From positions 2,315,001 to 2,379,000 of the forward strand of contig JADJPV010000001.1 in NCBI GenBank assembly GCA_016713085.1: a DNA stretch of 64,000 nt. The letters run 5' to 3'. The translations under genes and the position numbers were made by a program. This document shows positions 45,554 through 55,078 of the stretch, piece by piece. The stretch's first letter is position 1; every line of letters starts with the position of its first letter. Under the pieces are notes generated by a model. The model was given only the letters and a program-made list of their open reading frames with translations. It was not told the origin of the DNA and made no database searches. The DNA is from Chitinophagaceae bacterium (GTDB taxonomy: Bacteria; Bacteroidota; Bacteroidia; Chitinophagales; Chitinophagaceae).

Positions 45554-45604
45554 ATTTATAATAATAAATATTTCAGAAAATAATGAAAGTATATGTTTTT
45601 AAGA

Positions 45605-45624
45605 AAGCCGATTGATGTCGGCTT
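45605..45624 (-). terminator. Terminator after the GbsR/MarR gene
   Basis: AAGCCGA/TCGGCTT stem with a six-base loop; on the minus strand it is followed by a weak T-rich tail. Confidence 0.5.
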
Positions 45625-45643
45625 ATTTGTAATCCAGTTCAAA

Positions 45644-46150
45644 TTATTTAAACAGTTTCAGTGCAGTACTCAAAAACCAGCTCTCATCACTCTTCACCAA
45701 AACATCCAGCATACTGTCTGCATGTGCACCAAATTTTTTGATCCCATTAATTGTATCAATAAATGTTTTTACATCTTTATCTTTTTTATCGCCATCCACT
45801 TTACTTAACTGATCCATCAGTTTCATCATCGGGTCAAGCTCTCTTTTCTTTCTTTCCTTGATGATCTGTGTTGCTACTTTCCAGATATCTTTTTCTGCAG
45901 TGAAGTATTCTTTTCTTTCCCCCGAAATGATAACACGATCTACCAGGCCCCAATCAATTAAATCCCTCACATTCATGTTTACATTACCCCGACTGATATT
46001 GAGCTGCGCCATTACATCGTCCTGTGTTAAAGGGTCAGGACTGATCATGAGCAATGCATGTACCTGCGCCATTGTGCGGTTGATTCCCCAATGTGTACCC
46101 ATAGCGCCCCATGTGCTGATGAACTGCTGTTTGGCTTCAGATAATTTCAT
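45644..46150 (-). CDS. GbsR/MarR-type transcriptional regulator
   Basis: A 168-residue winged-helix regulator. The N-terminal helices (FISTWGAMGTHWGINRTMAQVHALLMISPDPLT) and recognition region (QDDVMAQLNISRGNVNMNVRDLIDWGLVDRV) match the GbsR branch of the MarR family. The C-terminal helices probably dimerise. It is the last gene after the polyketide/prenyltransferase operon on the same strand. TAACTTAG four bases before its ATG hints at its own promoter. A role as local regulator is inferred from position. Confidence 0.82.
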   Translation of the reverse strand: MKLSEAKQQFISTWGAMGTHWGINRTMAQVHALLMISPDPLTQDDVMAQLNISRGNVNMNVRDLIDWGLVDRVIISGERKEYFTAEKDIWKVATQIIKERKKRELDPMMKLMDQLSKVDGDKKDKDVKTFIDTINGIKKFGAHADSMLDVLVKSDESWFLSTALKLFK

Positions 46151-46205
46151 GCCCCTAAGTTAACTCATTGTTTCGAAGTTTCAATAATTACTGAAAATTA
46201 TTTTT

Positions 46206-47359
46206 TCAGAATGAACTACCATGTGTTCGTTTTATCAATGGCCTTGTAAGAAAAGGAAATGTTTTGAATGCCTTTATAAACAAATTTGTAACGATGCTTT
46301 TTCCAAAGAAACGCTGAATGATGCGGCCAATTTTTATACGTCCGGCAAATTGCTGTTTCCATTGCCGTAAATAGTTGTCTTCCATTTCTGAACGACTGAT
46401 TTTGTTTTGCAGAAATGCATGGATGTTTTCAAATGCAAGTTTACTACCATGCAGGGCCATGCTCATACCATTGCCGCATAACGGAGTAATCATTCCGCCT
46501 GCATCACCAACCATGAGCAGATGATTTTCAACCAATGCTTTTTTATCAAAACTGATTTGTGAAATAGTGAGAGGCACATCATATAAAAATTCAGCTTCTG
46601 TAAATATTTTTTTTGAGATGCAGGGTTTTGAAACAGAATTTCTCTTTCCATCTGCTGAATGCTGTTGTTGCTTTTCTTCAGGTTATCGGCAGTGGTTAAA
46701 TAACAGAGACAATATTTTCCTTGTTCAATTTGTGAAATACCGCAATAGCCGTTTTCAAAATTGTGCAGTGAAATTAAGTTAGCGGGATAGTTTGTTTTGA
46801 TATGATATTTTACGCCGATATAATTATTGAGCTTATTGGGCTTTTGCTGAACAAAATCCCGGTTCCATTTTACATCCAGGTTACTTCGTTTGCCAAATGA
46901 ACCGGTAACAACAGAACCTCCCAAACTCCCAGCGGAGGAGGTAATCCACCGTTATTTTAAATGCATTTTATTAAAAACTACATCAGTTATTTTTGTTTCT
47001 TCTATCACTTCAACACCTGCCTGCTTTGCAAGTTCAGCCAACGCATGATCTAATGAATAGCGACTGATGCCGAATCCACCTAATGGAAGTTGTTGCTGAA
47101 ACAATGTTCCATCAGGCGCTGATATATTCAGTTGTTTAATGATGGGCAATTGCATCTGCTCAAGCGGAACACCAAGCCGTTTCAAAAAATCCCAGCTTTC
47201 AAGACTGATGTATTCACCGCAAACTTTATGGTATGGATATTTTTCTTTTTCAAACAGAATGGTTTTATAACCTGCTTTTGCTGATTGAATAGACAAAGCA
47301 AGCCCTGCCAATCCGCCTCCAATAATGGCAACATGATATGTTTGATTTTCATTACTCAT
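46206..47359 (-). CDS. FAD-dependent oxidoreductase, geranylgeranyl reductase-like (broken)
   Basis: A flavoprotein monooxygenase/reductase. The FAD site is VAIIGGGLAGLALSIQSAKAGY, followed by HKVCGEYISLESWDFL. The middle has TGSFGKRSNLDVKWNRDFVQQKPNKLNNYIGVKYHI, and the second FAD motif is LMVGDAGGMITPLCGNGMSMALHGS. The reading is broken twice: an in-frame TAA at 46952-46954, with the same frame resuming in SSAGSLGGSVVTGSFGK, and a shift at a run of eight T (46607-46614) where one more base joins the parts. The second looks like a sequence error; the first could be error or decay. It overlaps the methyltransferase gene by eight bases and is the fourth gene of the type III polyketide synthase operon, where it could oxidise the product. 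Confidence 0.7.
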
Positions 47360-48053
47360 TATGAAAGATCAGCAGCCATCTGAAAGCCCATTTCCAGTTT
47401 AATTGAACTGAATGTACAGCAGCTTTTTGCAGAATGTTTTGTAATTCTTCTTTTGAAAAACCTCTCAATACGCTTAAGGGTGCATCATTCTTTACAAGAT
47501 AGGATTTTGAAAAAATGCGGCTCAATATCTTTATGGAGTGGTAAGCTAAAAAATGACGGTGCAGATCATTCACAAAAGAGCCAAGTTTTGCCTGTTCTTT
47601 CATCCAGACGAATTGCTGCTGCAATTCTTCATCAGTAAAATGATGGCAGAATAAAGAGGAAAATAAGATATCCGGTTTCTCTGTAAAGTGTACTGATCTG
47701 TAATCAGATGTTATGAATTTAATCCCAGTATTTTCTTTTCTCGATTTGGCGTAAGCAATACAATTTGGATTGATGTCAATACCAATCAGCTTTACTGCAA
47801 TATTTTTCCTTGAACACCATTTCCGGATTGCACTTAAATTATCACCACCACCGCATCCAATTTCGCAGATCGTAATTTGTTGTGCAGTTGTTTTCCTGAG
47901 AAAGAGTTGAAGCCCAGTGATTGTGATTTGATGGCCCCCGAGATAGGTATTAATAAAATCCAGTTCCTTCATATTCTGTTTGATGTCTTCAAACGGAATG
48001 TCATCCCTGTCGAGTAATTCTTTCTGGTATGATCGTTGGGAGAAATCAGGCAT
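47352..48053 (-). CDS. SAM-dependent methyltransferase
   Basis: A 233-residue class I methyltransferase. Motif I is ICEIGCGGGDNLSAIRKW, followed by IGIDINPNCIAYA and ILFSSLFCHHF. A later tyrosine-rich part resembles small-molecule O- or C-methyltransferases. It overlaps both neighbours by eight bases, which indicates translational coupling. By analogy with srsA-srsB-srsC of Streptomyces griseus, where a methyltransferase modifies alkylresorcinols made by a type III polyketide synthase, the same substrate class is likely. Confidence 0.85.
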   Translation of the reverse strand: MPDFSQRSYQKELLDRDDIPFEDIKQNMKELDFINTYLGGHQITITGLQLFLRKTTAQQITICEIGCGGGDNLSAIRKWCSRKNIAVKLIGIDINPNCIAYAKSRKENTGIKFITSDYRSVHFTEKPDILFSSLFCHHFTDEELQQQFVWMKEQAKLGSFVNDLHRHFLAYHSIKILSRIFSKSYLVKNDAPLSVLRGFSKEELQNILQKAAVHSVQLNWKWAFRWLLIFHNE

Positions 48054-49140
48054 GTGCTGAGGCTGTAAAAGTTTCCATGGTTAATCCCGGTCCGAATGCT
48101 GCTCCAAAAATCATTTGATCTTTTTTGCGATCTGTTGATTCCATGATTTCTTTCAGCACAAATAAAATAGTGGCCGAAGACATGTTGCCATATTCTTTCA
48201 GTACTTTATAACTTGAATCCAGTTCGCCATTTGTAAGATGTAAGCTTTTATGAATCGAATCAACAATGCGTTTGCCGCCGGGATGAATGCACCAGTTGCT
48301 GACTTGTTTTTTATCTAATCCAGCATGCTGTAAAGCACGGCCCACCAATGGTTCAAAATCTTCTTCAATCAAATCGGGAATATATCCGCTCAGCGTCATT
48401 AAAAAACCGGTAGAAGAAAGTTCCCATGCCATATCTCGTTTTCCTTTGGCAACAATTTCACTGTAAAAACTTTTTAAATGCAGTCCCTCATGCTCATCTT
48501 CGTCGTGAACAATTAATGCGGCAGCACTTCCATCAGCAAACAACAGGGTAGAAGTGATACTATCAGGACTGGGATCTTTTTGAAAATGCAGTGTACATAG
48601 CTCAGTACAAACAATCATCACTTTTGCATTCAGTTCTGTTTTGCAAATGGCATCTGCCAGCTTCATTGCATGAATGGCTGCATAACAACCCATGAAATTG
48701 ATGGAAGTACGGAAGATTGTTTTTGGCAGATCCAGCATGTCCGTTACCATTAAATCAAGTCCGGGTGCACTCATGCCGGTACAACTGACGGTAATGAGAT
48801 GCGTGATTTCATGACTGTGAATTTTATGTTCAATGCAGTTACGGATAGCATCAACTGATAACTGCGGTGCATGCCTGTTATACCAGTTCATCCGGTGTTC
48901 AATGTTAGGAAACGGTTCCATGTTTTCACTGTGCGGATAAAACTTCCATTCATTTATCTGCTGACTGTAATCGGGAATGGCAGAATAACGGGTTTCAATA
49001 CCACTCTGATGATACAGGAATTTCAGTTTCCTGCTTTCAACTGCATCCAGTGCATATACCTGCTGCATAAACTGCAGAATATCTTTCTGTGCATGTTTAA
49101 ATGCCGGAACGGCTGTGCCAATAGAAATGATCTTACTCAA
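48046..49140 (-). CDS. Type III polyketide synthase
   Basis: A 364-residue chalcone-synthase-fold enzyme. The catalytic cysteine is Cys120 in TVSCTGMSAPGLD, the histidine is His286 in CIHPGGKR, and the asparagine is Asn319 in YGNMSSATI. GFGPG-like AAFGPGLT closes the fold. These enzymes extend acyl-CoA starters with malonyl-CoA to give alkylresorcinols or pyrones. It overlaps the UbiA gene by eight bases upstream and the methyltransferase gene by eight downstream. The product is unknown. Confidence 0.92.
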   Translation of the reverse strand: MSKIISIGTAVPAFKHAQKDILQFMQQVYALDAVESRKLKFLYHQSGIETRYSAIPDYSQQINEWKFYPHSENMEPFPNIEHRMNWYNRHAPQLSVDAIRNCIEHKIHSHEITHLITVSCTGMSAPGLDLMVTDMLDLPKTIFRTSINFMGCYAAIHAMKLADAICKTELNAKVMIVCTELCTLHFQKDPSPDSITSTLLFADGSAAALIVHDEDEHEGLHLKSFYSEIVAKGKRDMAWELSSTGFLMTLSGYIPDLIEEDFEPLVGRALQHAGLDKKQVSNWCIHPGGKRIVDSIHKSLHLTNGELDSSYKVLKEYGNMSSATILFVLKEIMESTDRKKDQMIFGAAFGPGLTMETFTASAHA

Positions 49141-49996
49141 ACTGATTCATTATTAATACGGTGATAAATGCAGCATTGGTGCAGATGCTTGCCAGAATAT
49201 TCATACGCATGGTATTCAAAAAATCAGCCGCAGCTTCTGTTTTCCAAACCTTTGCTGCCCACCAAAAGAAATATACGAGAATGGGCAGGAAAAAGATGAG
49301 CAAAACAAAAAACTCTCTGATCATAAGCGATGAAAAAAATACATAACCAACTAACAGCATAGCAACAGAATATATGAATGCACAAAACAGGAATGTTTTT
49401 TTATAACCTAATTTATAGCTGATCGTTTTTACTCCATCGTCCAGATCCTGTTTATGCTGATAAATTTGTGTGAGCGGATAAAAACCACCAATCAATAAAC
49501 TGGCGGCAATCATTGCTGCAAGAGGCATGGATGTTTTTAGCATTTCATGACTGCCATGATATACCATCCAGAAAACCAAAGCACCCTGGAATGTGATTAC
49601 AGTAAGATAACCGGCCAAAGGATATTTCTTTAACCTGATACCACGGTAACTGTACATCCTTGAAGCAGTGATATAAATTAATGTTCCCAATGCAAACCAG
49701 GGACTGATGAAGAAACTTAAACCAATTACCAGTAGATCCATGAAAACCGTTACATAAAATAATTGTTTGGTTGGCTGTAAAGGTTTTTTTAATCCTCCAA
49801 TAGGAGTATCATCTCTGTCCATATAACTGTTGTACCCGTTACTGGAAGGATAAACCAGTACATGCAGAATAACAAAGATGAGGATGGCTCTTGTCCAGTT
49901 GATGTTTACCAATTGCGTTAGTGCAAAGAAATATACGGGCATTAAAAAAAAGGAGAAATGAAACCGCAATAACTGGATGGTGCTTTTTAAAATCAT
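49133..49996 (-). CDS. UbiA-family prenyltransferase
   Basis: A 287-residue polytopic membrane enzyme with about eight to nine helices. The first aspartate-rich motif is NSYMDRDDTPIGG (residues 56-68) and the second is QHKQDLDDGVKTISYKLGY. These bind Mg and the isoprenyl diphosphate. It is the first gene of the operon with the type III polyketide synthase, so an aromatic polyketide is the probable acceptor, giving a prenylated phenol or quinone-like lipid. A weak box (TATCGTTTG) lies upstream. Confidence 0.88.
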   Translation of the reverse strand: MILKSTIQLLRFHFSFFLMPVYFFALTQLVNINWTRAILIFVILHVLVYPSSNGYNSYMDRDDTPIGGLKKPLQPTKQLFYVTVFMDLLVIGLSFFISPWFALGTLIYITASRMYSYRGIRLKKYPLAGYLTVITFQGALVFWMVYHGSHEMLKTSMPLAAMIAASLLIGGFYPLTQIYQHKQDLDDGVKTISYKLGYKKTFLFCAFIYSVAMLLVGYVFFSSLMIREFFVLLIFFLPILVYFFWWAAKVWKTEAAADFLNTMRMNILASICTNAAFITVLIMNQFE

Positions 49997-50097
49997 ATTG
50001 TTTCAGTATGATGGCAAACGATATTCAAGATCGGCTTTTTTTGCCAGAACCAAGCAGCGGATATACTGAACAGGAAATGGAAATGAGTTGAATTCTT

Positions 50098-50865
50098 TTA
50101 TCTTAAATGCACGATACAAAGCAACCCGCCTTCTTTATCCCGGTAGTAGGGAACAATCATAGCTGTTCCGTTTTTGTTCCGGGTAAAATTCTGTTTCAGC
50201 TTCGGATACACCCAATAAACAAACTGTACAGAAAGAATCCCCACACCTGCACCGGCAATTACATCACTCATCCAGTGTTTGTTATTGTACATCCGTAAAC
50301 AACCGGTTGCTGCTGCTACAGTATAACCGGCAACTCCATACCAGGGAGAAACATCTTTATATTCCATCCGTAAAAATTCTGCTGATACAAATGCCTGGCT
50401 GGTATGACCTGAAGGGAACGACAGTCTGTTTGAGCCATCTGGCCGAAATTTATGGGTTAGATGTTTAACAGGAGTAACAATCGCACCAGCAAGTGCATAA
50501 CTCAATCCCAGTAATAATGTTCTGTCAACAAAATTATGTTTGCCTTTTACACCCGCCATGTTCAATGCATAAACGGCAACAATGGGAACAAATCCTGTAT
50601 AGTCATCAATCCCTGTTGTTTTGTGCGGATTCTTATCCCATATTGTTTGTTTGATATTTTGATCGAGTTGTATCAGCGGTTTGCTTTCTAATGCAATAAA
50701 ACCATAAGTGATCATGGCAGCAGGAATGATATAAGTAACAGGTTTGATTGCCCTGCTGTTCTTTTTTACTGATTGAATGGTTGTACTGTCAGCAACAGCT
50801 AATGTGTCCTGTGCCGAAGCAGCAACAGAGCCAAACAGTAAAGCAAGAACCAATCGTAATCTCAT
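50098..50865 (-). CDS. PAP2-superfamily membrane phosphatase
   Basis: A 255-residue phosphatase with a signal peptide (LVLALLFGSVAASAQ). The three PAP2 motifs are HLTHKFRPDG, FPSGHTSQAF and CLRMYNNKHWMSDVIAG, with the catalytic histidines in the second and third. It probably dephosphorylates undecaprenyl pyrophosphate or phosphatidic acid at the periplasmic side; the substrate is inferred. It lies about 100 bases upstream of the UbiA gene on the same strand and could share expression. Confidence 0.88.
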   Translation of the reverse strand: MRLRLVLALLFGSVAASAQDTLAVADSTTIQSVKKNSRAIKPVTYIIPAAMITYGFIALESKPLIQLDQNIKQTIWDKNPHKTTGIDDYTGFVPIVAVYALNMAGVKGKHNFVDRTLLLGLSYALAGAIVTPVKHLTHKFRPDGSNRLSFPSGHTSQAFVSAEFLRMEYKDVSPWYGVAGYTVAAATGCLRMYNNKHWMSDVIAGAGVGILSVQFVYWVYPKLKQNFTRNKNGTAMIVPYYRDKEGGLLCIVHLR

Positions 50866-50894
50866 TCTTCTAATTTGTATTCATTTAAAAAATA

Positions 50895-50920
50895 ATCCCG
50901 TTACAAAGCTGTAACGGGAT
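50895..50920 (-). terminator. Terminator after the E2 gene
   Basis: ATCCCGTTAC and GTAACGGGAT form a perfect 10-bp stem; on the minus strand TATTTTTTAAATG follows. Confidence 0.78.
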
Positions 50921-50943
50921 CTATGAAAAAGAATTGTATGCAA

Positions 50944-52584
50944 TTAAACGAGCATGGTTACAGGGTTCTCAATAAACTTCTTCAGTGTTTGTAAGAAGCT
51001 TGCACCAACTGCACCATCCACACTGCGGTGATCGCAACTCAGGGTTACTTTCATAACATTGGTTGTTCCAAAGTTTCCATCAGCTTTTTTAATAACGATC
51101 TCTTTGATTTTACCAACAGCAAGAATACAGCTGTCAGGAGGGTTGATGATGGCAGTGAAATCTTCAATGTCCATCATACCTAAATTCGAAATCGTAAATG
51201 TATTACCGCTGAATTCCTGTGGCTGCAGTTTTCCTGTTCTTGCTTTATCATACAAACCATTTGCTTCCTGTGCAATCTGGCTCAATGATTTTTGATCAGC
51301 AAATTTGAATACAGGAACAATTAATCCCTGCTCAACTGCAACGGCACTGCCAATATGAATATGATTGTATGTGCGGATAAATTCACCCATCCATGAACTG
51401 TTTACAGCAGGATGTTTACGCAAAGCCATTGCACATGCTTTGATCATGATATCCTGGAAGCTGATCTTCACAGGGCTCACAGCATTTAACTGTGTACGTG
51501 CAGCCATGGCATTATCCATGTTCAGCTCCATGGTTAAATAGAAATGCGGAGCAGTGAACAGACTTTCACCCAAACGGCGGGCAATGGTTTTACGCATGCT
51601 TCCGTTTGGTGTATCAACAAAACCTTCACCGGCACCCGGCGTAAAAGCAGTGAGCGGCGGAGTCGAACTGCTTTTTGCAGGAGTACTGAGCGAAGTTGAA
51701 GTACTTGCAGCAGCAGGAGAGTAATTATCAATATCTTTTTTAATGATTCTTCCGCCATCGCCACTGCCATGTACTGCCTTCAGATCAATGCCTTTATCGG
51801 CAGCAATTTTTTTGGCTAAGGGAGATGCTTTTAATCTTCCGTTAGTAGAAGATGAAGAAGCAGTAGCTTCTGGCGTTTCAGTTGCTGCGGGAGCACTTGC
51901 TGTTGCGGCAGCAACTGTTTGTGGTTTTGCAGCTCCTGTATTTTTCAATGCACCTAATAATCCATTGATATCTGTACCTGCTTTACCTATAATAGCAATC
52001 ACTTCATTTATTTTAGCAGCAGAGCCTGCTTCAACGCCTGTAAATAACAAAGTGCCGTCAGCATAAGGAACCACTTCCATGGTAGCTTTATCGGTTTCAA
52101 CATCAGCCAGACTTTCATCTGCTTTTACTGAATCACCAACCTTTTTATTCCAGACAACAATTTTCCCTTCGGTCATTGTATCACTCAACAATGGCATGCG
52201 GATAACTGTAACACCAAGGCTTTTGGCCAGTGCGTCAGCATCAGCACCTGCGGGAGCAGCGGCTGTTTCGGTTGCAGCAGGGGCAGGAGTACTTGCGGCC
52301 GGAGCTGATGCAGCAGGGCCATCGAGCAAACCTTTATAATCTTCGCCATCCTTACCAACAATGGCAATGATTTCATTGATCTGCGCTGCTTTTCCTTCAG
52401 GCACACCAATATATAATAAGGTACCATCGGCATAACCAACCACTTCCATCGTGGCTTTGTCGGTTTCTACATCAGCAAGCACATCGTCGCTTTTTACTTT
52501 GTCGCCCACCTGTTTGTTCCATTTCACAATTTTTCCTTCGGTCATGGTATCACTCAACAGCGGCATACGTATTACTTCGGCCAT
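50944..52584 (-). CDS. Pyruvate dehydrogenase complex E2 (dihydrolipoamide acetyltransferase)
   Basis: A 546-residue E2 core enzyme that moves the acetyl group to CoA. Two lipoyl domains are nearly identical in pattern (VIRMPLLSDTMTEGKIV..ETDKATMEV; lipoyl lysine in each DKATM), separated by alanine/proline/threonine-rich linkers. A peripheral-subunit-binding domain follows (KASPLAKKIAADKGIDLKAVHGSGDGGRI), then the catalytic domain ending with the active-site LSCDHRSVDGAVGASFLQ. The MPLLSDTMTEG form is typical of pyruvate-type E2. E1 and E3 are not in the window. Confidence 0.94.
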   Translation of the reverse strand: MAEVIRMPLLSDTMTEGKIVKWNKQVGDKVKSDDVLADVETDKATMEVVGYADGTLLYIGVPEGKAAQINEIIAIVGKDGEDYKGLLDGPAASAPAASTPAPAATETAAAPAGADADALAKSLGVTVIRMPLLSDTMTEGKIVVWNKKVGDSVKADESLADVETDKATMEVVPYADGTLLFTGVEAGSAAKINEVIAIIGKAGTDINGLLGALKNTGAAKPQTVAAATASAPAATETPEATASSSSTNGRLKASPLAKKIAADKGIDLKAVHGSGDGGRIIKKDIDNYSPAAASTSTSLSTPAKSSSTPPLTAFTPGAGEGFVDTPNGSMRKTIARRLGESLFTAPHFYLTMELNMDNAMAARTQLNAVSPVKISFQDIMIKACAMALRKHPAVNSSWMGEFIRTYNHIHIGSAVAVEQGLIVPVFKFADQKSLSQIAQEANGLYDKARTGKLQPQEFSGNTFTISNLGMMDIEDFTAIINPPDSCILAVGKIKEIVIKKADGNFGTTNVMKVTLSCDHRSVDGAVGASFLQTLKKFIENPVTMLV

Positions 52585-52834
52585 ATAATCAGTTTTTTTA
52601 AGTCGTAATAAGGGCGTGAAATTAAGGCAAAAAGAGGAAAAACAAGCCGATAGTCAATAGTCAATAGACGATAGTTAAAAGTCAGCCTCAAAAATGACCG
52701 GCTAAAGACTATATACTACCGGCTGCCGACTTCAGTTTCGTGTGCTGATACCCTGCAAAATCTGCCTTTCCCTTTTCTTAAACCGGCTGCAACGAAACCC
52801 TCAGCTTCCGTGTCAATAGTATTAAATTTGGTCT
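52585..52834. other. Intergenic region with short direct repeats
   Basis: It holds low-complexity direct repeats (GATAGTCAATAGTCAATAG, about 52655-52673) and several CGGC-containing short inverted segments. No gene is seen. Such repeats are common between Bacteroidota genes. Confidence 0.4.
52823..52830 (+). promoter_or_regulatory. -7 box for the lipocalin-like lipoprotein gene
   Basis: TAAATTTG, four bases before the GTG start, implying a leaderless message. Confidence 0.5.
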
Positions 52835-53278
52835 GTGAAACTGTTTGTTCCTGCATTGTTCCTTTTGCTGCTGATCAGTTCCTGTAAAAAGCAGGACCCA
52901 GATACTGTATTGACCGGTACATGGAAGTTGACCGAAGTTATTGACAGGTCAACCTCTAGCAGCCAGTTTCCTCCAACATCAGCCAGCAGCTATCTTTCCA
53001 TTACATTCCAGAGCGACGGAACTTATTTCGGCAATACGTTGGTGAATACATTCAGCGACGGAACTTATCAAATCATCGACAGCAGCAAAGTGAACTTCGG
53101 CAGTTTTTCCATGACCAAAATAAATGAAGATAATTTTGGGAGAGGTTTATTAACGGTGCTGATGTCATGTGGTCTGCAATCAGTTCACCCATGCGTACCA
53201 TCACAATATACCATTACCGGGAGGAGATTATACATCAAGTCGGCGATGCGTTATGATCTTGTTCTTGAGAAAATGTAA
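52835..53278 (+). CDS. Lipocalin-like lipoprotein, unknown
   Basis: A 147-residue lipoprotein: the signal ends LLLISSCKK with the lipobox cysteine at 17. The mature part opens LTGTWKLTEVIDRS, as in the lipocalin_4-like family of Bacteroidota, and then has beta-strand pairs (YLSITFQSDGTYFGNT, YTITGRRLYIKSA). The start is GTG. The role is unknown. It is convergent with dnaX. Confidence 0.75.
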   Translation: MKLFVPALFLLLLISSCKKQDPDTVLTGTWKLTEVIDRSTSSSQFPPTSASSYLSITFQSDGTYFGNTLVNTFSDGTYQIIDSSKVNFGSFSMTKINEDNFGRGLLTVLMSCGLQSVHPCVPSQYTITGRRLYIKSAMRYDLVLEKM

Positions 53279-53281
53279 AAA

Positions 53282-55078
53282 TTAATAATCAAGCTCCATC
53301 CCCAGCCGGTCTTTTAATTCCTTTACCAGCGGATATTTTTCCGACATCTTCATGAACTGTTCTTTTGTTGAAAGCGGACGGTCAACCGGGTTATTTTCTT
53401 CCGGTGCTTCAATCAAATCTACATGAATATTGATGGAAGGATTATGAAAGAAATGCTGAATATGTTCCAGCAGCGGAGTTTTTTCCTGTTTCAAAAAGCC
53501 GAGCTGAATATTTCCGTAACAGATTACTTCAAATATTTCTTCGCTTTTCATTTTACATTCCATCATTTCCATGGTGGAAACAACTGAATGTTTCTGAGCC
53601 GTTTTTAATTTCAGAATATATTCCTGCCAGGCAATGCTTAACTGTTCAGCTTCTATTGGTTTTGATTGAGTGCTGACAAGATTGTTATCGTCTGAAATTT
53701 TCTGACGGATTCTTGAAAGACCACCTTTTACTCCACTGCCGGTTACAGCGTTTGCAGTTTGTGGTTTTGCAGTTGTTGCAGCTTGCTTGTCCGCAGGAGT
53801 TTTAACGAAGGAGGATGGCTGATAGCTTTGCTTCGGCTCTTCAATGATCAATTTAGCAGCACCTGTTTGCTGCGTTTTATTTTCCACGTTCAGCACTTCA
53901 CCAACACTCATCGGCTTCAATGCCCTGAACTGAACCGCCTTTGCTTTATCAGTTACTTTTTTTTTATCAGATGTAAGGTCGATGGCCTGTTGCAGGTAAG
54001 TGAGTTTTATCAGCGCCAGTTCAACATGTAAACGTTTATTGCGTGCCTGTTTGTAATTGATCTCTGATTCATTCAGCAGGTTCAATGCACTGATGATCCA
54101 TGAAGCAGATGTCTTTTTTGCAGCAGAAATGTATTTGTCTTTGAAGCTTTCAACAACCTCTAACAGGTTGGCTACTTTTTCATCTTTACAAACCAGCAGG
54201 TTCCTGAAAAATTCACTCATTGCATTCAGCACCATATCACCTTCAAAACCTTTTCGGTTGATATCATCAAACAGCAGCATCGCATCAGCCAGTTGCTGTT
54301 GCTGCATCGCATCGAGCAATTTGAAAAAATAATCAGCATCTAAAATATTCAGATGCTCCAATGTATTCTGGTAAGTCAATTCGCCATTGGTAAAGCTTAC
54401 GATCTTATCCATGATGCTCAGCGCATCACGCATACAGCCTTCGCTCTTTTGTGCAATTACCTGTAAAGCTGCTTTCTCTGCTTTGATCTCTTCCTTATCT
54501 ACAATTTCCTGCAGGTGATCAACCGTATCGTTACTGGTAATACGTTTGAAATCGAAGATCTGGCAACGGCTTAAAATGGTTGGCAGAATTTTATGTTTCT
54601 CGGTAGTGGCTAAAATAAAAATGGCATAAGAAGGTGGTTCTTCCAGTGTTTTCAGAAATGCATTGAAGGCACTGGAGCTGAGCATGTGTACCTCATCAAT
54701 GATATACACTTTGTATTTGCCCATCTGCGGAGCAAAACGAACCTGCTCAATCAGCGAACGGATATCATCCACCGAGTTGTTACTGGCAGCATCGAGTTCA
54801 TGAATATTGAGTGAGGTTCCTTCATTGAACGTACGGCAGCTTACACACACATCGCAGGCTTCACCATTAGGCTGTAAGTTTTCACAGTTGATGGTTTTGG
54901 CAAGGATACGGGCACAGGTGGTTTTGCCCACACCCCTCGGACCGCAGAACAAAAACGCATGGGCCAGCTGGTTGTGGCTGATGGCATTTTTGAGCGTGGT
55001 GGTGATATGACTCTGCCCCACAACCGTATCAAAAGTCTGGGGTCTGTACTTGCGTGCCGAAACAATGAATTTATCCAT
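53282..55078 (-). CDS. dnaX: DNA polymerase III gamma/tau subunit
   Basis: A 598-residue clamp-loader ATPase. GPRGVGKTTCARILAKTINC is Walker A, followed by a zinc site (CDVCVSC), the DELD-like HELDAASNNSVDDIR and DEVHMLSSSAFNAFLKTLEEPP as Walker B and sensor, with LATTEKHKILPTILSRCQ. Domain III and a proline-poor, lysine-rich tau tail follow. The length suits a full gamma/tau; programmed frameshifting to gamma was not examined. Confidence 0.95.
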   Translation of the reverse strand: MDKFIVSARKYRPQTFDTVVGQSHITTTLKNAISHNQLAHAFLFCGPRGVGKTTCARILAKTINCENLQPNGEACDVCVSCRTFNEGTSLNIHELDAASNNSVDDIRSLIEQVRFAPQMGKYKVYIIDEVHMLSSSAFNAFLKTLEEPPSYAIFILATTEKHKILPTILSRCQIFDFKRITSNDTVDHLQEIVDKEEIKAEKAALQVIAQKSEGCMRDALSIMDKIVSFTNGELTYQNTLEHLNILDADYFFKLLDAMQQQQLADAMLLFDDINRKGFEGDMVLNAMSEFFRNLLVCKDEKVANLLEVVESFKDKYISAAKKTSASWIISALNLLNESEINYKQARNKRLHVELALIKLTYLQQAIDLTSDKKKVTDKAKAVQFRALKPMSVGEVLNVENKTQQTGAAKLIIEEPKQSYQPSSFVKTPADKQAATTAKPQTANAVTGSGVKGGLSRIRQKISDDNNLVSTQSKPIEAEQLSIAWQEYILKLKTAQKHSVVSTMEMMECKMKSEEIFEVICYGNIQLGFLKQEKTPLLEHIQHFFHNPSINIHVDLIEAPEENNPVDRPLSTKEQFMKMSEKYPLVKELKDRLGMELDY

